A stretch of 37,561 nt of DNA from Komagataeibacter intermedius TF2 (lineage in GTDB: Bacteria > Pseudomonadota > Alphaproteobacteria > Acetobacterales > Acetobacteraceae): the NCBI RefSeq assembly GCF_000964425.1, contig NZ_BANF01000065.1, positions 1 through 37,561 on the forward strand, written 5' to 3'. A program made the position numbers and the translations under genes. This document shows positions 17,800 through 26,725 of the stretch, in pieces; the first letter of the stretch is position 1; every line of letters begins with the position of its first letter. The notes beneath the pieces are model-generated. The model was not told where the DNA came from. It made no database searches and was given only the letters and a program-made list of their open reading frames with translations.

Positions 17800-19176
17800 T
17801 CAATGGGCTGTGTGCGCATTGCCGCGCATCAGCACCGCCGTGTGCTGGTCAAGCGGCAGGGCAACGCGCACCAGCAATCCGTGCGGCTGGCTGGAATGGA
17901 AGGTCATGCTGCCATGATGGCGCTGCACGATGTCATGGATGATCGACAGGCCCAGTCCCAGCCCGCCATCCGAACTGCGGGCCGGGTCCAGCCGGGCGAA
18001 GGGAAGCAGGACGACATCGTGCATCTCAGATGGAATGCCTGGACCGTTATCGGCCACTTCGATAATGGCGTCATGACCGCTCCGCCGTGTATCGACGCGC
18101 ACCTCACTGCCGAATTTACAGGCATTGTCGATCAGATTGTTGACCATGCGCGCCACGGCGACAGGCTGGCACAGACAGGTCAGGCCCAGGTCACCCTGAT
18201 AGATCACATTGCGGCCGGTCGCCTCGAATTCCGCGCAGACACTTTCCACCAGCGCACCGATATCGACCCGTTCCGCCGGTTCCGTGTCGCCCTGGCCTTT
18301 CAGGAATGACAGTGCTCCGTTCAGCATCCGGTTCATGAGCCACAGGTCGTTGCGCAGGGCCGCGGGGGAAGCATCGGCGCCGCCCATCTCGATGCGCATG
18401 GACAGCCGGGTGAGCGGCGTGCGCAGGTCGTGGCCAATGGCCATCAGCATGCGGGTCCGCTCCTCGGCGGCAGCAGCAATGCGGGCCTGCATACGGTTGA
18501 AGGCGCGGGCAACACGGCGCAGTTCCGCCGGCCCCTGTTCGGTCAGGGGTTCGGGCGTGATGTCATAACCGAAGGTTTCGGCCTTGTTCGCCAGTATCTT
18601 CAGCGGGCGATTGATACGCCACAGGCTCCATAGCGACAGGCTACCCATTATGGCCAGCAGGGACAGGAATGACACGATCAGCGGCAGCGTCGCGCGCATG
18701 AGCTGGGGCAGGTGATGGTTGATCCCGTTATGCGCGGTAATGAAAATCCCTTCACGCGGCATGTCGATATGGGTGGACGTCATGCCGCTGGAATCCGCAG
18801 CGCAGGTCGATACGTTGATGACGGCATCCCTGTTGCCCGCCTGCGCCTGGAGAATACGGCGCAGCAGGATTGAAAAATGTTCGGTTGGAATAAACGCACA
18901 TGGAAAGGGAGCGGTGGTGCGCAACGATACGTCCGGCGTCGACATACCCTGCGCAATGGTTTCCCGCATTGCAGGCGGGCTTGCACGTAACGCATCAATC
19001 GCGGTTTCAAAGGCCAGTGCGTTTGGCCATGGCCCTTCAGGCAGGGGCGGCACGGCCGGACGCAACACGAACACCAGGAAGGCAACAACAAAAATGGTGA
19101 CCATCATGCTGGACACCACGATTGCGACCATCTGCCCGTAAACGGTTCGCGGCAGCAGGGAAAAGCGGTCCTTCAT
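17800..19176 (-). CDS. Sensor histidine kinase (EnvZ/BaeS-type)
   Basis: 458 residues. TM1 is around residues 15-40, a periplasmic sensor region spans about 41-158, and TM2 is about 159-187. A HAMP region follows, then the H-box with phospho-acceptor His249 (AIGHDLRTPLTRLS). The ATPase domain has an N-box (MVNNLIDNACKFG), a G1 box (VADNGPGIP) and a G2 box (GGLGLGLSI). It overlaps the upstream response-regulator gene as ATGA, so the two are co-translated. Its place directly before the pump genes suggests it senses an envelope stress or compound that induces the pump, comparable to BaeS. The signal is unknown. Confidence 0.9.
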   Translation of the reverse strand: MKDRFSLLPRTVYGQMVAIVVSSMMVTIFVVAFLVFVLRPAVPPLPEGPWPNALAFETAIDALRASPPAMRETIAQGMSTPDVSLRTTAPFPCAFIPTEHFSILLRRILQAQAGNRDAVINVSTCAADSSGMTSTHIDMPREGIFITAHNGINHHLPQLMRATLPLIVSFLSLLAIMGSLSLWSLWRINRPLKILANKAETFGYDITPEPLTEQGPAELRRVARAFNRMQARIAAAAEERTRMLMAIGHDLRTPLTRLSMRIEMGGADASPAALRNDLWLMNRMLNGALSFLKGQGDTEPAERVDIGALVESVCAEFEATGRNVIYQGDLGLTCLCQPVAVARMVNNLIDNACKFGSEVRVDTRRSGHDAIIEVADNGPGIPSEMHDVVLLPFARLDPARSSDGGLGLGLSIIHDIVQRHHGSMTFHSSQPHGLLVRVALPLDQHTAVLMRGNAHTAH

Positions 19177-19976
19177 CAGTTGGCGGCCCCTGCGTCGGGT
19201 AATCCGGTGCCAGGGTCGAATACATAACCGTCCCCACGGACAGTGCGGAGCATCTCAAGCTGCCGGCCACCATGGGCAAGCTTGCGGCGCAGGCGGCTGA
19301 CAAGCAGGTCAATGGCGCGTTCCTCAACCGCTCCCGGCGCGTGATAGAGCAGTTCGATGATCTGCTGCCTGCTCATCAGTTTTCCCACGTGGTTCCACAG
19401 CAGCAGCAGCAGGTCTGTTTCCGCGCCGGTCAGGGTCATGCGTACGCCCTCGGCGCTGTAAAGCGCACGTTTTTCCGGGATAAAGGTCCAGTTCCCAAAC
19501 CGGTAACCCGGTTGCTGGGCGGGCGCGACGGGTGCAAGATCCCCGGGCGGGCGGCGCAGCACGGCCCGGATACGGGCTGCAAGTTCACCCAGATCGAAGG
19601 GTTTGCTGACGTAGTCGTCCGCGCCCAGGTCAAGGCCCGCAATTCGCTCACGGACATCCGCAAGTGCCGTAACCATAATGATGGGGGTGGCGCCGTGCCC
19701 ACGGATCAGGCGACAGATGTCATGGCCGCTTTCGCGCGGTAGCATGAGATCGAGCAGGACAAGGTCAGGCTTACGCACGGCAAGGACAGCACCCACCTCG
19801 GCTGCCGTCATGGCGGACCCGACCTCATAACCCTGCTGTGACAGGAAACGTGTCAGCAGGTTACGGATATCCATGTCATCTTCCACCACAAGGACGAAAT
19901 TCTGTCCTTTTCCGACAGGGGTAACATCTGTTCCCTGCCCGTCCGGAAGATCATGGCCTGACTGCCCCGTCATCAA
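19176..19976 (-). CDS. OmpR-family response regulator
   Basis: 266 residues. The receiver domain has the acidic pair in VVEDDMDI, phospho-acceptor Asp76 (VLLDLMLP), a Thr switch region (MVTALAD) and the conserved Lys in YVSKPFDL. A C-terminal winged helix follows, with a recognition-helix region LLVSRLRRKLA and the wing RGDGYVF. It is the first gene of the efflux operon and very probably controls it, and perhaps itself, from the spacer beyond 19976. Two adjacent ATGs mark the start, with AGCAGG a few bases upstream. The N-terminal ~25 residues before the receiver are slightly longer than usual. Confidence 0.9.
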   Translation of the reverse strand: MMTGQSGHDLPDGQGTDVTPVGKGQNFVLVVEDDMDIRNLLTRFLSQQGYEVGSAMTAAEVGAVLAVRKPDLVLLDLMLPRESGHDICRLIRGHGATPIIMVTALADVRERIAGLDLGADDYVSKPFDLGELAARIRAVLRRPPGDLAPVAPAQQPGYRFGNWTFIPEKRALYSAEGVRMTLTGAETDLLLLLWNHVGKLMSRQQIIELLYHAPGAVEERAIDLLVSRLRRKLAHGGRQLEMLRTVRGDGYVFDPGTGLPDAGAAN

Positions 19977-20419
19977 CCTGCTGCTCCGCGCCGCTACATT
20001 CGCATTCTTTCGATGCCGCGAAGTATAATCAGGACGCCATTACAGACCAGTAAATAAAAATCTGGTGGAATTTTTATTTCAAAAATGACAAAAATCGACA
20101 ATAAAATTAAAATTTACCGCCGTTTAATGTACACGATGCCGCGCGCTACATTCTTCGGCAGGATCCGGTCCAGGTAGCCATTTTCCGGAACTTTCCCATG
20201 ATCATTAATACCATGACGCATTATTATTGTAACGGAGATAATTACATTGGTTACAAAAAAAATCTTTCATTGGTTCTTGGTGGTGCTTAGCTGCGTCTGA
20301 AAGTGCGGTTATGCAGCAGCCTCTGACTGGCCGTATTTTCTGGAATGGGCAGGGATGTCACGTCTTCCCGCAAGCAGATGTCTCTGCCCATCCATTTTTT
20401 AGCATTCTTCCGTTTCATT
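19977..20419. other. Spacer upstream of the efflux operon
   Basis: This is the promoter-bearing region of the minus-strand regulator/kinase/pump operon. GC content falls sharply from about 20040, with runs of A and T around 20050-20120 and 20210-20270. A TATACT hexamer on the minus strand near 20025 could be the operon -10, but no matching -35 is clear. No gene with a ribosome-binding site was found on either strand. Confidence 0.4.
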
Positions 20420-20560
20420 AAAGAATTGATGACCTTGCGAAAATCGGTTGCCCGCTTTCGGCCACGCCGGTGCGCAGGCGGCATCAGAGGGCTATGCGCT
20501 CCCATGCTCATCGGTCAGATCAGAGGGATGGCGTTTCGTCCTGCACGTAATGCTGGCCAT
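20420..20560 (-). pseudogene. Decayed N-terminal fragment of an IS5-type transposase
   Basis: Read on the minus strand from an ATG at 20560, three frames together give a typical IS5/IS4-family transposase start. KRHPSDLTDE comes from the first frame, WERIA from a second, and PLMPPAHRRGRKRATDFRK VINSL (split across two blocks here) from a third. This matches the usual order: Y/HPSDLTD, then W-x-x-I-x-P-L-x-P-P, then a basic RGRKR and a helix. At least two frameshifts are needed, and similarity stops after about 45 codons, so it is an inactive remnant. No terminal inverted repeats or target duplication were recognised. Family assignment rests on recalled motif order alone. Confidence 0.6.
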
Positions 20561-20682
20561 ACGGCCCCGTTGTCATGATGTCCACATCCTAAGTTTGCAT
20601 CACACACAAATCCGCTTGAAAGCTCATCATATCGATTTTCCAAAAAAAACACTGGACTACGACCATTATGAAATACAAATAT

Positions 20683-20995
20683 AAACAGAACATTCCGGTC
20701 TACATTTCCGTTCCTGAACAAACATATGAACGGTTACGTTTCCAGTTATATTTTATATATATCGATATTAATTTATATTATATAAATAATATAAAAATTA
20801 TTTTTGGTTTTTTGTGCAACATTCTGATTTTTATGAGATTATAATAAATATATTTCATGATATGTATTATTTGGAATTTAATCGTAGTATTTATTGTATA
20901 ATTCCATGCATTATGTTGCTTATTGGCAATAACTTTGGGAACACAAGAAAGACAGGAAGATGGTTGAGGACCGGTAAGCAGCAGGTTTACATTTC
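20683..20995. other. Extremely AT-rich intergenic block
   Basis: This stretch is far poorer in G and C than the rest of the window. Between about 20740 and 20810 there are nearly pure runs of A and T with short TATATA and ATTATA repeats. Small open frames here (for example 61 codons at 20814-20999) have AT-driven composition and no ribosome-binding site. It sits between the transposase remnant and the lipoprotein gene and looks like recently acquired or non-coding DNA, possibly a xenogeneic-silencer binding region. That role is inference. Confidence 0.5.
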
Positions 20996-21048
20996 GTGAC
21001 GGGAACACGGCCGGGCATCAGGTTAAGATTCGGCTCCCAACAGGTGAG

Positions 21049-21513
21049 ATGCCACTGCTGTCCATGCCCGACCTTACTACAGGACGTGCCATCACGTTCT
21101 TTCTGCCTGTCCTTCTGCTGGCCCAGTCAGGCTGTTACCGACCGCCGGACGATACGGATAAATGCTGGCGTGCCCCACCGCCACGCAACGGCAGCCTTCA
21201 TGGCAGCATATCCACCGGCTTTGGCGTCGGTAGCGGGCGCGGCGTGATGGGTGGGTTCCCTATGGGCGGCATGACAGGTGCAAACGGAATGCCCGGCCCG
21301 GTGCCAACGGGTATGGGACCCGGCATGGATGAGGGCGGTCCCTTCATGGAAGATCAGACCAGCAAGCACGGCCTGCCGAAAGACTGCACGCCGCCGGACT
21401 TTCCCAGGCACGCACAAAGTTCATCCCGTCAGACAGCCGCACCATCAACCCTGCCTGCGGTCCAGCAGGTACCCGATACGGTAGACGTATCCGACATCCG
21501 CATCGGTCCGTGA
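21049..21513 (+). CDS. Putative lipoprotein, Gly/Met/Pro-rich, unknown function
   Basis: 154 residues. The N-terminal hydrophobic segment (AITFFLPVLLLAQSGC) ends in a plausible lipobox with Cys29, so the mature protein would be lipid-anchored. The middle (about residues 58-100) is rich in Gly, Met and Pro (GGFPMGGMTGANGMPG) and lacks a recognisable fold. AGGTGAG lies directly before the ATG; a second ATG at 21064 would also keep the signal. I do not recognise the family. It lies in the accessory segment next to the integrase module, and its own promoter would be in the AT-rich block upstream. Confidence 0.55.
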   Translation: MPLLSMPDLTTGRAITFFLPVLLLAQSGCYRPPDDTDKCWRAPPPRNGSLHGSISTGFGVGSGRGVMGGFPMGGMTGANGMPGPVPTGMGPGMDEGGPFMEDQTSKHGLPKDCTPPDFPRHAQSSSRQTAAPSTLPAVQQVPDTVDVSDIRIGP

Positions 21514-22010
21514 ACCGATCCTTCTGTAATGCCCGGGATAAAACACCCCCATTTTCTGAATGGAATTGATCAGTTTTCATGTCATGAATGTAGTAAAGTT
21601 ACAGAATAGAGTCAGAGGGCTGCGCGAGAGTTCATGACGGGATGAGAAGAGGGGAGAGAGGCACACCTGTACCCGTCAGGGAGTTCGTCATGACAATCCG
21701 GGAACCCGGATCGGGACACCGTTTTTCAGACCGGAACCGGACAGGCTTCCGGGAAGGGGCTGTAGTCTGCGCAGACTGCCGCCTGCAAGTCTTTCTATCC
21801 GCTTTCCCTATGGCCTGCCTGATCGGTTGCAACTGCACGACTTCCTGCCGTCTTAATCAGTTCCGTTCCGTAACCGCTACAGAGGCGGTCGGAAACACTT
21901 CTGGACGACCCGGAAACCGCCCGGCACCACCTCTCATACCTGGAGATCATGCAGACATCAGGAACAGCAAAAATATTGATCTGAACAGACAGGACATGGA
22001 GGACCTGAAC
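21514..22010. other. Leader region upstream of the AlpA-type gene, with a 14-bp palindrome
   Basis: No convincing gene lies here. A frame open from 21642 into the AlpA gene has no family match and no ribosome-binding site. A perfect 14-bp palindrome (AGTCTGCGCAGACT, 21764-21777) could be an operator or structured leader element. Other features are AT-rich stretches near 21570-21610 and 21965-21985. Confidence 0.4.
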
Positions 22011-22217
22011 ATGGACGCAACGGAATATCGGCCTGACAGCAGACTTCTACGTCTGCGCGAAGTTACTGAAAGAACCGGACTGAGCCGGGCGACCATTTAC
22101 CGGCATATCAGTAAAGGAACTTTCCCCAGACCACGCAAACTGTCCAGCGGCACGATCCGCTGGCATTCCGGCATTATCGAGGACTGGATCAATACCGCCG
22201 GAACATCAGATACCTGA
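22011..22217 (+). CDS. AlpA-family phage/island transcriptional regulator (excisionase-like)
   Basis: 68 residues from the ATG at 22011, which has GGAGGA 7 bases upstream. The sequence is a single AlpA/MerR-like helix-turn-helix: LLRLREVTERTGLSRATIYR, then the conserved wing phrase (GTFPRPRKLSSGTIRWH) and a final helix (IIEDWI). Such proteins act as excisionases or activators of integrase genes on P4-like elements. Its 3' end overlaps the 3' end of the convergent integrase gene by 12 bases, so antisense transcription could couple the two. The island context supports a role in element excision or control. Confidence 0.85.
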   Translation: MDATEYRPDSRLLRLREVTERTGLSRATIYRHISKGTFPRPRKLSSGTIRWHSGIIEDWINTAGTSDT

Positions 22218-23435
22218 CCGGCGTCTGGTCGCAATCAGTTCCTCAAGGCTGGCCTGGCCGTCACTGACCAGGTCAGCCCAGACCTGTGCAAGTTCACGCC
22301 GCCGGTCCAGATAGATCGCCCGATTGTATGCTCCCTCTACTTTATCCTTGAGCGAATGGGCCAGCATCACATCGATGACCTGCCGGTCACTTCTGAAACG
22401 CTCATTCATGATGGTCGAAAACGATGCCCGAAAGCCGTGCGGCACGTGACAGTGATGAAAACCCGCACGGTTAAGCAGATAACCCAGTGCATTTTCACTC
22501 ATGACCTGTCTGGGCCGGAGCGTATTGGGAAACAGATGCGGCCAACGACCGCTGAATGGCCGGAGCGCCTCAAGGGTCGCAACAGCCTGACGGGAAAGCG
22601 GCACCAGATGATCACGCTTCATCTTCATCCGCTCCGCCGGAATACTCCATAGGGGCGTTGATCCGTCGAGCCCTTCAAAGTCAGCCCACTGTGCAGACCG
22701 TAATTCGCCTGGCCTGACAGCCGTCAGATAGAGCAGTCGCAATGCCAGAAGGGTCACAGGATGCGCCTCTTCGGCTTCTGTCCTGTGAATGAGCCTGCGG
22801 ACGCCGTCCAGATCCGTAATGGCAGGCTGCCGACCTCGTATGACGGGACGAAGCGCAGGAGCCACAACGGCAGCAGGGTCCGAAGAACCGCAACCGGACG
22901 CGATTGTATGCACGAAGACATCACTCATGCGCTGACGGATGCGATGGGCCGTCTCGATTGCCCCGCGGTCCTCGATCTGCCTCAGCACGGCAAGGACGAG
23001 GGGAGGGGTGATATCGCTGACAGGAAAATGACCGAGTTTGGGAAAGATATCCCGCTCCAGACTGCGGATCACGTCAAACGCATGACGCGTGGCCCACAGG
23101 ACCTTGCGCTGTTCGTACCATTCGCGTGCGACAGCTTCAAAAGTCGTTGCCGTGTTCACACGCGCGGCAAGACGCACGATCTTCGCCTGCACCGAAGGGT
23201 CACGGCCTTCACGAAGAATACGCCGGGCTTCCTCCCGCCCGGCACGCGCTTCAGCCAGCGAGACAGCAGGATAATGTCCGAGCGTGAGCAGTTTCTCCCG
23301 CTTTTCGAATTTGTAACGGAGCCGCCAGATCTTCTTTCCCGCCGGGGTAATATGCACGAACAGTCCGCCCGTGTCTGCCGACCGCCAGGCCCTGTCGGCC
23401 GGCCTGGCCGAGCGGATTTTTGCGTCGGTAAGCAT
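22206..23435 (-). CDS. P4-type tyrosine integrase
   Basis: 409 residues from the ATG at 23435 (GGAGA about 5 bases upstream). The N-terminus is the DUF4102-like arm-binding domain (MLTDAKIRSARPADRAWR, then GGLFVHITPAGKKIWRLRY). The C-terminal catalytic domain has Arg241 (TAVRPGEL), His333 and Arg336 (HGFR), His360 (MLAH) and nucleophile Tyr370 (GAYNRA), so it appears intact. The gene begins 164 bases from the 3' end of tRNA-Ser and reads away from it, the usual arrangement for integrases that use a tRNA 3' end as attachment site. The element would lie to the left. An upstream in-frame ATG at 23480 is less likely. Confidence 0.92.
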   Translation of the reverse strand: MLTDAKIRSARPADRAWRSADTGGLFVHITPAGKKIWRLRYKFEKREKLLTLGHYPAVSLAEARAGREEARRILREGRDPSVQAKIVRLAARVNTATTFEAVAREWYEQRKVLWATRHAFDVIRSLERDIFPKLGHFPVSDITPPLVLAVLRQIEDRGAIETAHRIRQRMSDVFVHTIASGCGSSDPAAVVAPALRPVIRGRQPAITDLDGVRRLIHRTEAEEAHPVTLLALRLLYLTAVRPGELRSAQWADFEGLDGSTPLWSIPAERMKMKRDHLVPLSRQAVATLEALRPFSGRWPHLFPNTLRPRQVMSENALGYLLNRAGFHHCHVPHGFRASFSTIMNERFRSDRQVIDVMLAHSLKDKVEGAYNRAIYLDRRRELAQVWADLVSDGQASLEELIATRRRSGI

Positions 23436-23599
23436 CGCAATCTCCATACCCGCTGTGCCTGTTTCCCATACCCGCTCCATACCCGCTTTCTGGCAGGACA
23501 GAATGAGACAAAACAGGAACTTTCGAGATGAAGAATGCGCCAGAACTGGCTAAAAACCAATCTTTTTGACGCTATTTCATATTGTCTGAGAAGGAGAAT

Positions 23600-23692
23600 T
23601 GGCGGAGGGGAAGGGATTCGAACCCTCGATACGACTTGACATCGTATAACGGTTTAGCAAACCGCCGCCTTCAGCCACTCGGCCACCCCTCC
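23600..23692 (-). tRNA. tRNA-Ser (anticodon GCT)
   Basis: The minus strand folds as a class II tRNA. The acceptor stem is GGAGGGG/CCCCTCC with discriminator G and an encoded CCA. The D region is TGGCCGAGTGG. The anticodon loop is TTGCTAA (anticodon GCT, reading AGC/AGT serine codons). A long variable arm (TACGA/TCGTA-type pairing) and the T-arm loop TTCGAAT are present. The gene is intact. Its 3' end faces the integrase gene and is the probable attachment site. Confidence 0.96.
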
Positions 23693-23706
23693 GCCGAAGA
23701 GCGCGC

Positions 23707-23712
23707 ATTATA
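23707..23712 (-). promoter_or_regulatory. Probable -10 element of tRNA-Ser
   Basis: A perfect TATAAT on the minus strand lies 14 bases upstream of the mature tRNA 5' end. It is followed by a GC-rich discriminator (GCGCGC), as is common for stable-RNA promoters under stringent control. No consensus -35 hexamer is evident at 16-18 bases. Confidence 0.6.
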
Positions 23713-23724
23713 AGTAACACGGCG

Positions 23725-23783
23725 TTTGCAGGGCTGCTTTTAGCGTGTTGCCGCAACCCTGCAAAGCCCCAAAATGCGCTAAA
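23725..23783. repeat. Two interlocking inverted repeats between gatB and tRNA-Ser
   Basis: TTTGCAGGG (23725-23733) pairs perfectly with CCCTGCAAA (23757-23765). TTTAGCG (23739-23745) pairs with CGCTAAA (23777-23783). The order A-B-A'-B' means both stems can form only as a pseudoknot, otherwise as alternatives. The element begins 8 bases after the gatB stop, so it may form the gatB transcript 3' end. There is no T-tract. Confidence 0.5.
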
Positions 23784-23791
23784 GCCCGTTT

Positions 23792-25240
23792 TTACAGAAC
23801 TTTTTTCAGGGCTTCATTCACAATGGCCGGATTGGCCTTGCCAGCCATGGCTTTCATCACCTGACCCACGAAAAATCCGAACAGCCGATCCTTGCCGCCG
23901 CGGTATTCTTCCACCTTGTCCGCATTGCGCGCCAGCACGTCGGCCACGGCCGCGTCAATCGCGCCGGTATCGGTAACCTGCTTCAGACCCTTGCGCTCCA
24001 CGATGTCGGCGGCACTGTCACCGGTTTCCAGCATGTCTTCAAAGACTTCCTTGGCAATCTTGCCATTGATTGTCTTGTCAGCCATGAGGTCCAGCATACC
24101 ACCCAGCGCCTGCGCTGAAATCGGACTGTCCTGAATGCTGCGACCCGTGCGGTTCAGCGCGCCAAACAGGTCACCCGTGACCCAGTTGGCGGCCAGGCGG
24201 GCATCGCGGCCCCTGGCCACTTCTTCATAGTAATCGGCAATGGCCTGCTCCGCCACCAGCACGCTGGCGTCGTAGCGGGGAATACCATACTGTTTGATGA
24301 AGCGGTCACGCTTGTCATCTGGCAGTTCGGGCAGGGCACGCTCCAGTTCATCCACCCATGCCTGCTCCACTACCAGCGGCAGCAGGTCGGGGTCGGGGAA
24401 GTAGCGGTAGTCGTGCGCGTCTTCCTTGCTGCGCAGCGAACGGGTTTCGTTGCGTGACGGATCGAACAGGCGGGTTTCCTGATCAACCTCGCCACCACCT
24501 TCCCATACCTCGATCTGGCGCGTGGCCTCGACCTCGATCGCATGCATGACATAGCGGATGGAGTTGACGTTCTTGATCTCGCAGCGCGTACGGAACGGCT
24601 CGCCCGCCCTGCGCACCGACACGTTCACGTCGGCACGCATGGAGCCTTCCTCCATATTCCCGTCGCATGTGCCAAGATAACGCAGGATCTGGCGCAGCTT
24701 GCGCAGGTAGGCGCCTGCTTCCTCCGGACTGCGGATGTCGGGCTCGCTGACGATTTCCATCAGGGCAACGCCGGCACGGTTCAGGTCAATGAAGGACCGC
24801 GTCGGGTCCTGATCATGCATGGACTTGCCCGCATCCTGTTCCATATGCAGGCGCGTGATGCCGATATGGCGTACCGTGCCATCACCCAGTTCGATCTCGA
24901 CCGTGCCTTCACCCACGATGGGGTGGGTGAACTGGCTGATCTGGTAGCCAGTCGGCAGATCGGCATAGAAATAGTTCTTGCGGTCAAACCGGCTTTCCAG
25001 ATTGATGCGCGCGCGCAGACCCAGACCTGTGCGGATGGCCTGCGCCACGCATTCCTGGTTCAGGACCGGCAGCATGCCGGGAAAACCCGCGTCAACAAGA
25101 CTGACATGGGTATTGGGTTCCCCACCGTAGGATGCGGAGGCACCGGAAAACAGCTTGGAGTGGCTGATGACCTGCGCGTGGACTTCCAGACCCACCACGA
25201 TTTCCCACGTGCCGGTCTTGCCTTCGAGTGTATAGCTCAT
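23792..25240 (-). CDS. gatB: Aspartyl/glutamyl-tRNA amidotransferase subunit B
   Basis: 482 residues, full length. The N-terminus has the GatB/GatE signature ([13 protein letters not shown], then [17 protein letters not shown]). The kinase-like core includes [14 protein letters not shown] and the [11 protein letters not shown] motif. The C-terminal helical YqeY-like domain ends with [15 protein letters not shown]. GatB phosphorylates mischarged Glu-tRNA(Gln), and Asp-tRNA(Asn) where needed, before GatA supplies ammonia. The start overlaps the gatA stop by 4 bases (ATGA) with GGAGG upstream, so it is the last gene of gatC-gatA-gatB. Confidence 0.97.
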   Translation of the reverse strand: MSYTLEGKTGTWEIVVGLEVHAQVISHSKLFSGASASYGGEPNTHVSLVDAGFPGMLPVLNQECVAQAIRTGLGLRARINLESRFDRKNYFYADLPTGYQISQFTHPIVGEGTVEIELGDGTVRHIGITRLHMEQDAGKSMHDQDPTRSFIDLNRAGVALMEIVSEPDIRSPEEAGAYLRKLRQILRYLGTCDGNMEEGSMRADVNVSVRRAGEPFRTRCEIKNVNSIRYVMHAIEVEATRQIEVWEGGGEVDQETRLFDPSRNETRSLRSKEDAHDYRYFPDPDLLPLVVEQAWVDELERALPELPDDKRDRFIKQYGIPRYDASVLVAEQAIADYYEEVARGRDARLAANWVTGDLFGALNRTGRSIQDSPISAQALGGMLDLMADKTINGKIAKEVFEDMLETGDSAADIVERKGLKQVTDTGAIDAAVADVLARNADKVEEYRGGKDRLFGFFVGQVMKAMAGKANPAIVNEALKKVL

Positions 25241-26724
25241 TTCGCGCCCTCCGCACGGATGGCAGGCCGGTGGGTAAAGCCCGCAGCACTTTCCAGCGCG
25301 CTTCCTGCGGCAAGCAGGGTTTCCTCATCAAACGGACGACCGATCAGCTGCAGGCCAAGCGGCAGGCCGGTAGCGCCCAGCCCAACCGGCACGGACATGG
25401 CGGGCATGCCAGCCATTGACGCCGGCACGGTGAAAATATCGTTCAGGTACATCTGGACCGGATCATCCGTCTTTTCCCCCTGCGCGAACGCGGGCGTCGG
25501 CGCCGTGGGGGTCAGCAATACGTCAACCTTCTGGAAACTTTCGGTAAAGTCGCGGCGGATCAGGCTGCGGACCTTCTGCGCCTTCAGGTAATAGGCGTCG
25601 TAGTAGCCTGCTGAAAGCACATACGTCCCCATCATGATACGGCGGCGCACTTCGGGACCAAAGCCCGCGCGGCGGGTAGCTTCGTACATGGCGTCCAGTG
25701 TCGCGCCGGGCACGCGTTCGCCAAAGCGCAGGCCGTCATAACGGGCAAGGTTGGACGAACATTCGGCAGGAGCCACGATATAATAGGTGGCCAGACCGTA
25801 TTTCGTGTGGGGCAGGGAGACATCGACAATCTCGCAGCCCGCCGCCTTCAGCCAGTTGATGCCCTGCTGCCATGCCGCCTCGATCTCGGCGGACAGGCCC
25901 TCGGCACGGTATTCGGCGGGAATGCCGACCTTCAGCCCCTTCAGGCTACGGCCGACGGCTGCGGAATAATCCGGCACGTCGCAGTTTACGCTGGTGCTGT
26001 CACGTGCATCAAACCCCGCCATGGACTGCAGCATGATCGCGCAGTCACGCACGCTGCGCGCCATTGGACCAGCCTGATCCAGCGATGAGGCATAGGCAAT
26101 GGTGCCGAACCGGCTGCACCGGCCATAGGTCGGCTTCAGCCCGACAATGCCGCAATAGGCCGCAGGCTGGCGGATGGACCCGCCCGTATCGGTGCCGGTC
26201 GCCCCCATGGCAAGCCCCGCCGCCACGGCGGCGGCGGACCCGCCCGACGACCCGCCGGGTACCAGTTTGGTATCGGCATCGCCATTGCGCTTCCACGGGT
26301 TTTCCACCGGGCCGAAGGCGGATGTGATGTTGGCCGACCCCATGGCGAATTCGTCCAGATTGGTCTTACCCACAAACACCGCGCCATCACGCAGCAGGTT
26401 GGCTGTCACCGTGCTTTCATACGGCGGCACGAAGTTCTTCAGGATATTGCTGGCCGCCGTGGTCCGCACGCCACTGGTGCAGAACAGGTCCTTGATCCCT
26501 AGCGGGATGCCGGTCAGGGGCTTGGCCTCGCCCTTCGCCAGCGCCTCATCCGCGCAGGCCGCAGCCTGCAGTGCCGCGTCGGACGTGGGGGTGATGTAGG
26601 CATTCAGCCGCGGGTTCAGCGCCGTAATGGCGTCCGTATGCGCGCGCACCAGTTCCACGGCGCTAAATTTGCGCGCGCGCAGTCCTGCTGCCGCATCGGC
26701 AATCGTCAGTTCGGTCAGGCTCAT
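25237..26724 (-). CDS. gatA: Aspartyl/glutamyl-tRNA amidotransferase subunit A
   Basis: 495 residues from the ATG at 26724 ([15 protein letters not shown]). It is an amidase-signature enzyme with the Ser-cisSer-Lys triad at Lys78 ([10 protein letters not shown]), Ser159 ([15 protein letters not shown]) and Ser183 ([12 protein letters not shown]). It releases ammonia from glutamine and passes it to GatB for transamidation of misacylated tRNA. It begins one base after the gatC stop and overlaps gatB by four bases. An in-frame start 15 codons upstream would overlap gatC and is not preferred. Confidence 0.97.
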   Translation of the reverse strand: MSLTELTIADAAAGLRARKFSAVELVRAHTDAITALNPRLNAYITPTSDAALQAAACADEALAKGEAKPLTGIPLGIKDLFCTSGVRTTAASNILKNFVPPYESTVTANLLRDGAVFVGKTNLDEFAMGSANITSAFGPVENPWKRNGDADTKLVPGGSSGGSAAAVAAGLAMGATGTDTGGSIRQPAAYCGIVGLKPTYGRCSRFGTIAYASSLDQAGPMARSVRDCAIMLQSMAGFDARDSTSVNCDVPDYSAAVGRSLKGLKVGIPAEYRAEGLSAEIEAAWQQGINWLKAAGCEIVDVSLPHTKYGLATYYIVAPAECSSNLARYDGLRFGERVPGATLDAMYEATRRAGFGPEVRRRIMMGTYVLSAGYYDAYYLKAQKVRSLIRRDFTESFQKVDVLLTPTAPTPAFAQGEKTDDPVQMYLNDIFTVPASMAGMPAMSVPVGLGATGLPLGLQLIGRPFDEETLLAAGSALESAAGFTHRPAIRAEGAK

Positions 26725-26725
26725 C

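Noticed and set aside
21642-22010. Upstream extension of the AlpA-type frame
   Set aside because: The family starts near 22011, where a GGAGGA site is correctly spaced; the extension has no motif or start signal.
19977-22010. Left attachment site copying the tRNA-Ser 3' end
   Set aside because: I searched by eye for the TTCGAACCCT and GGCGGAGGGG segments and found no second copy in the window.
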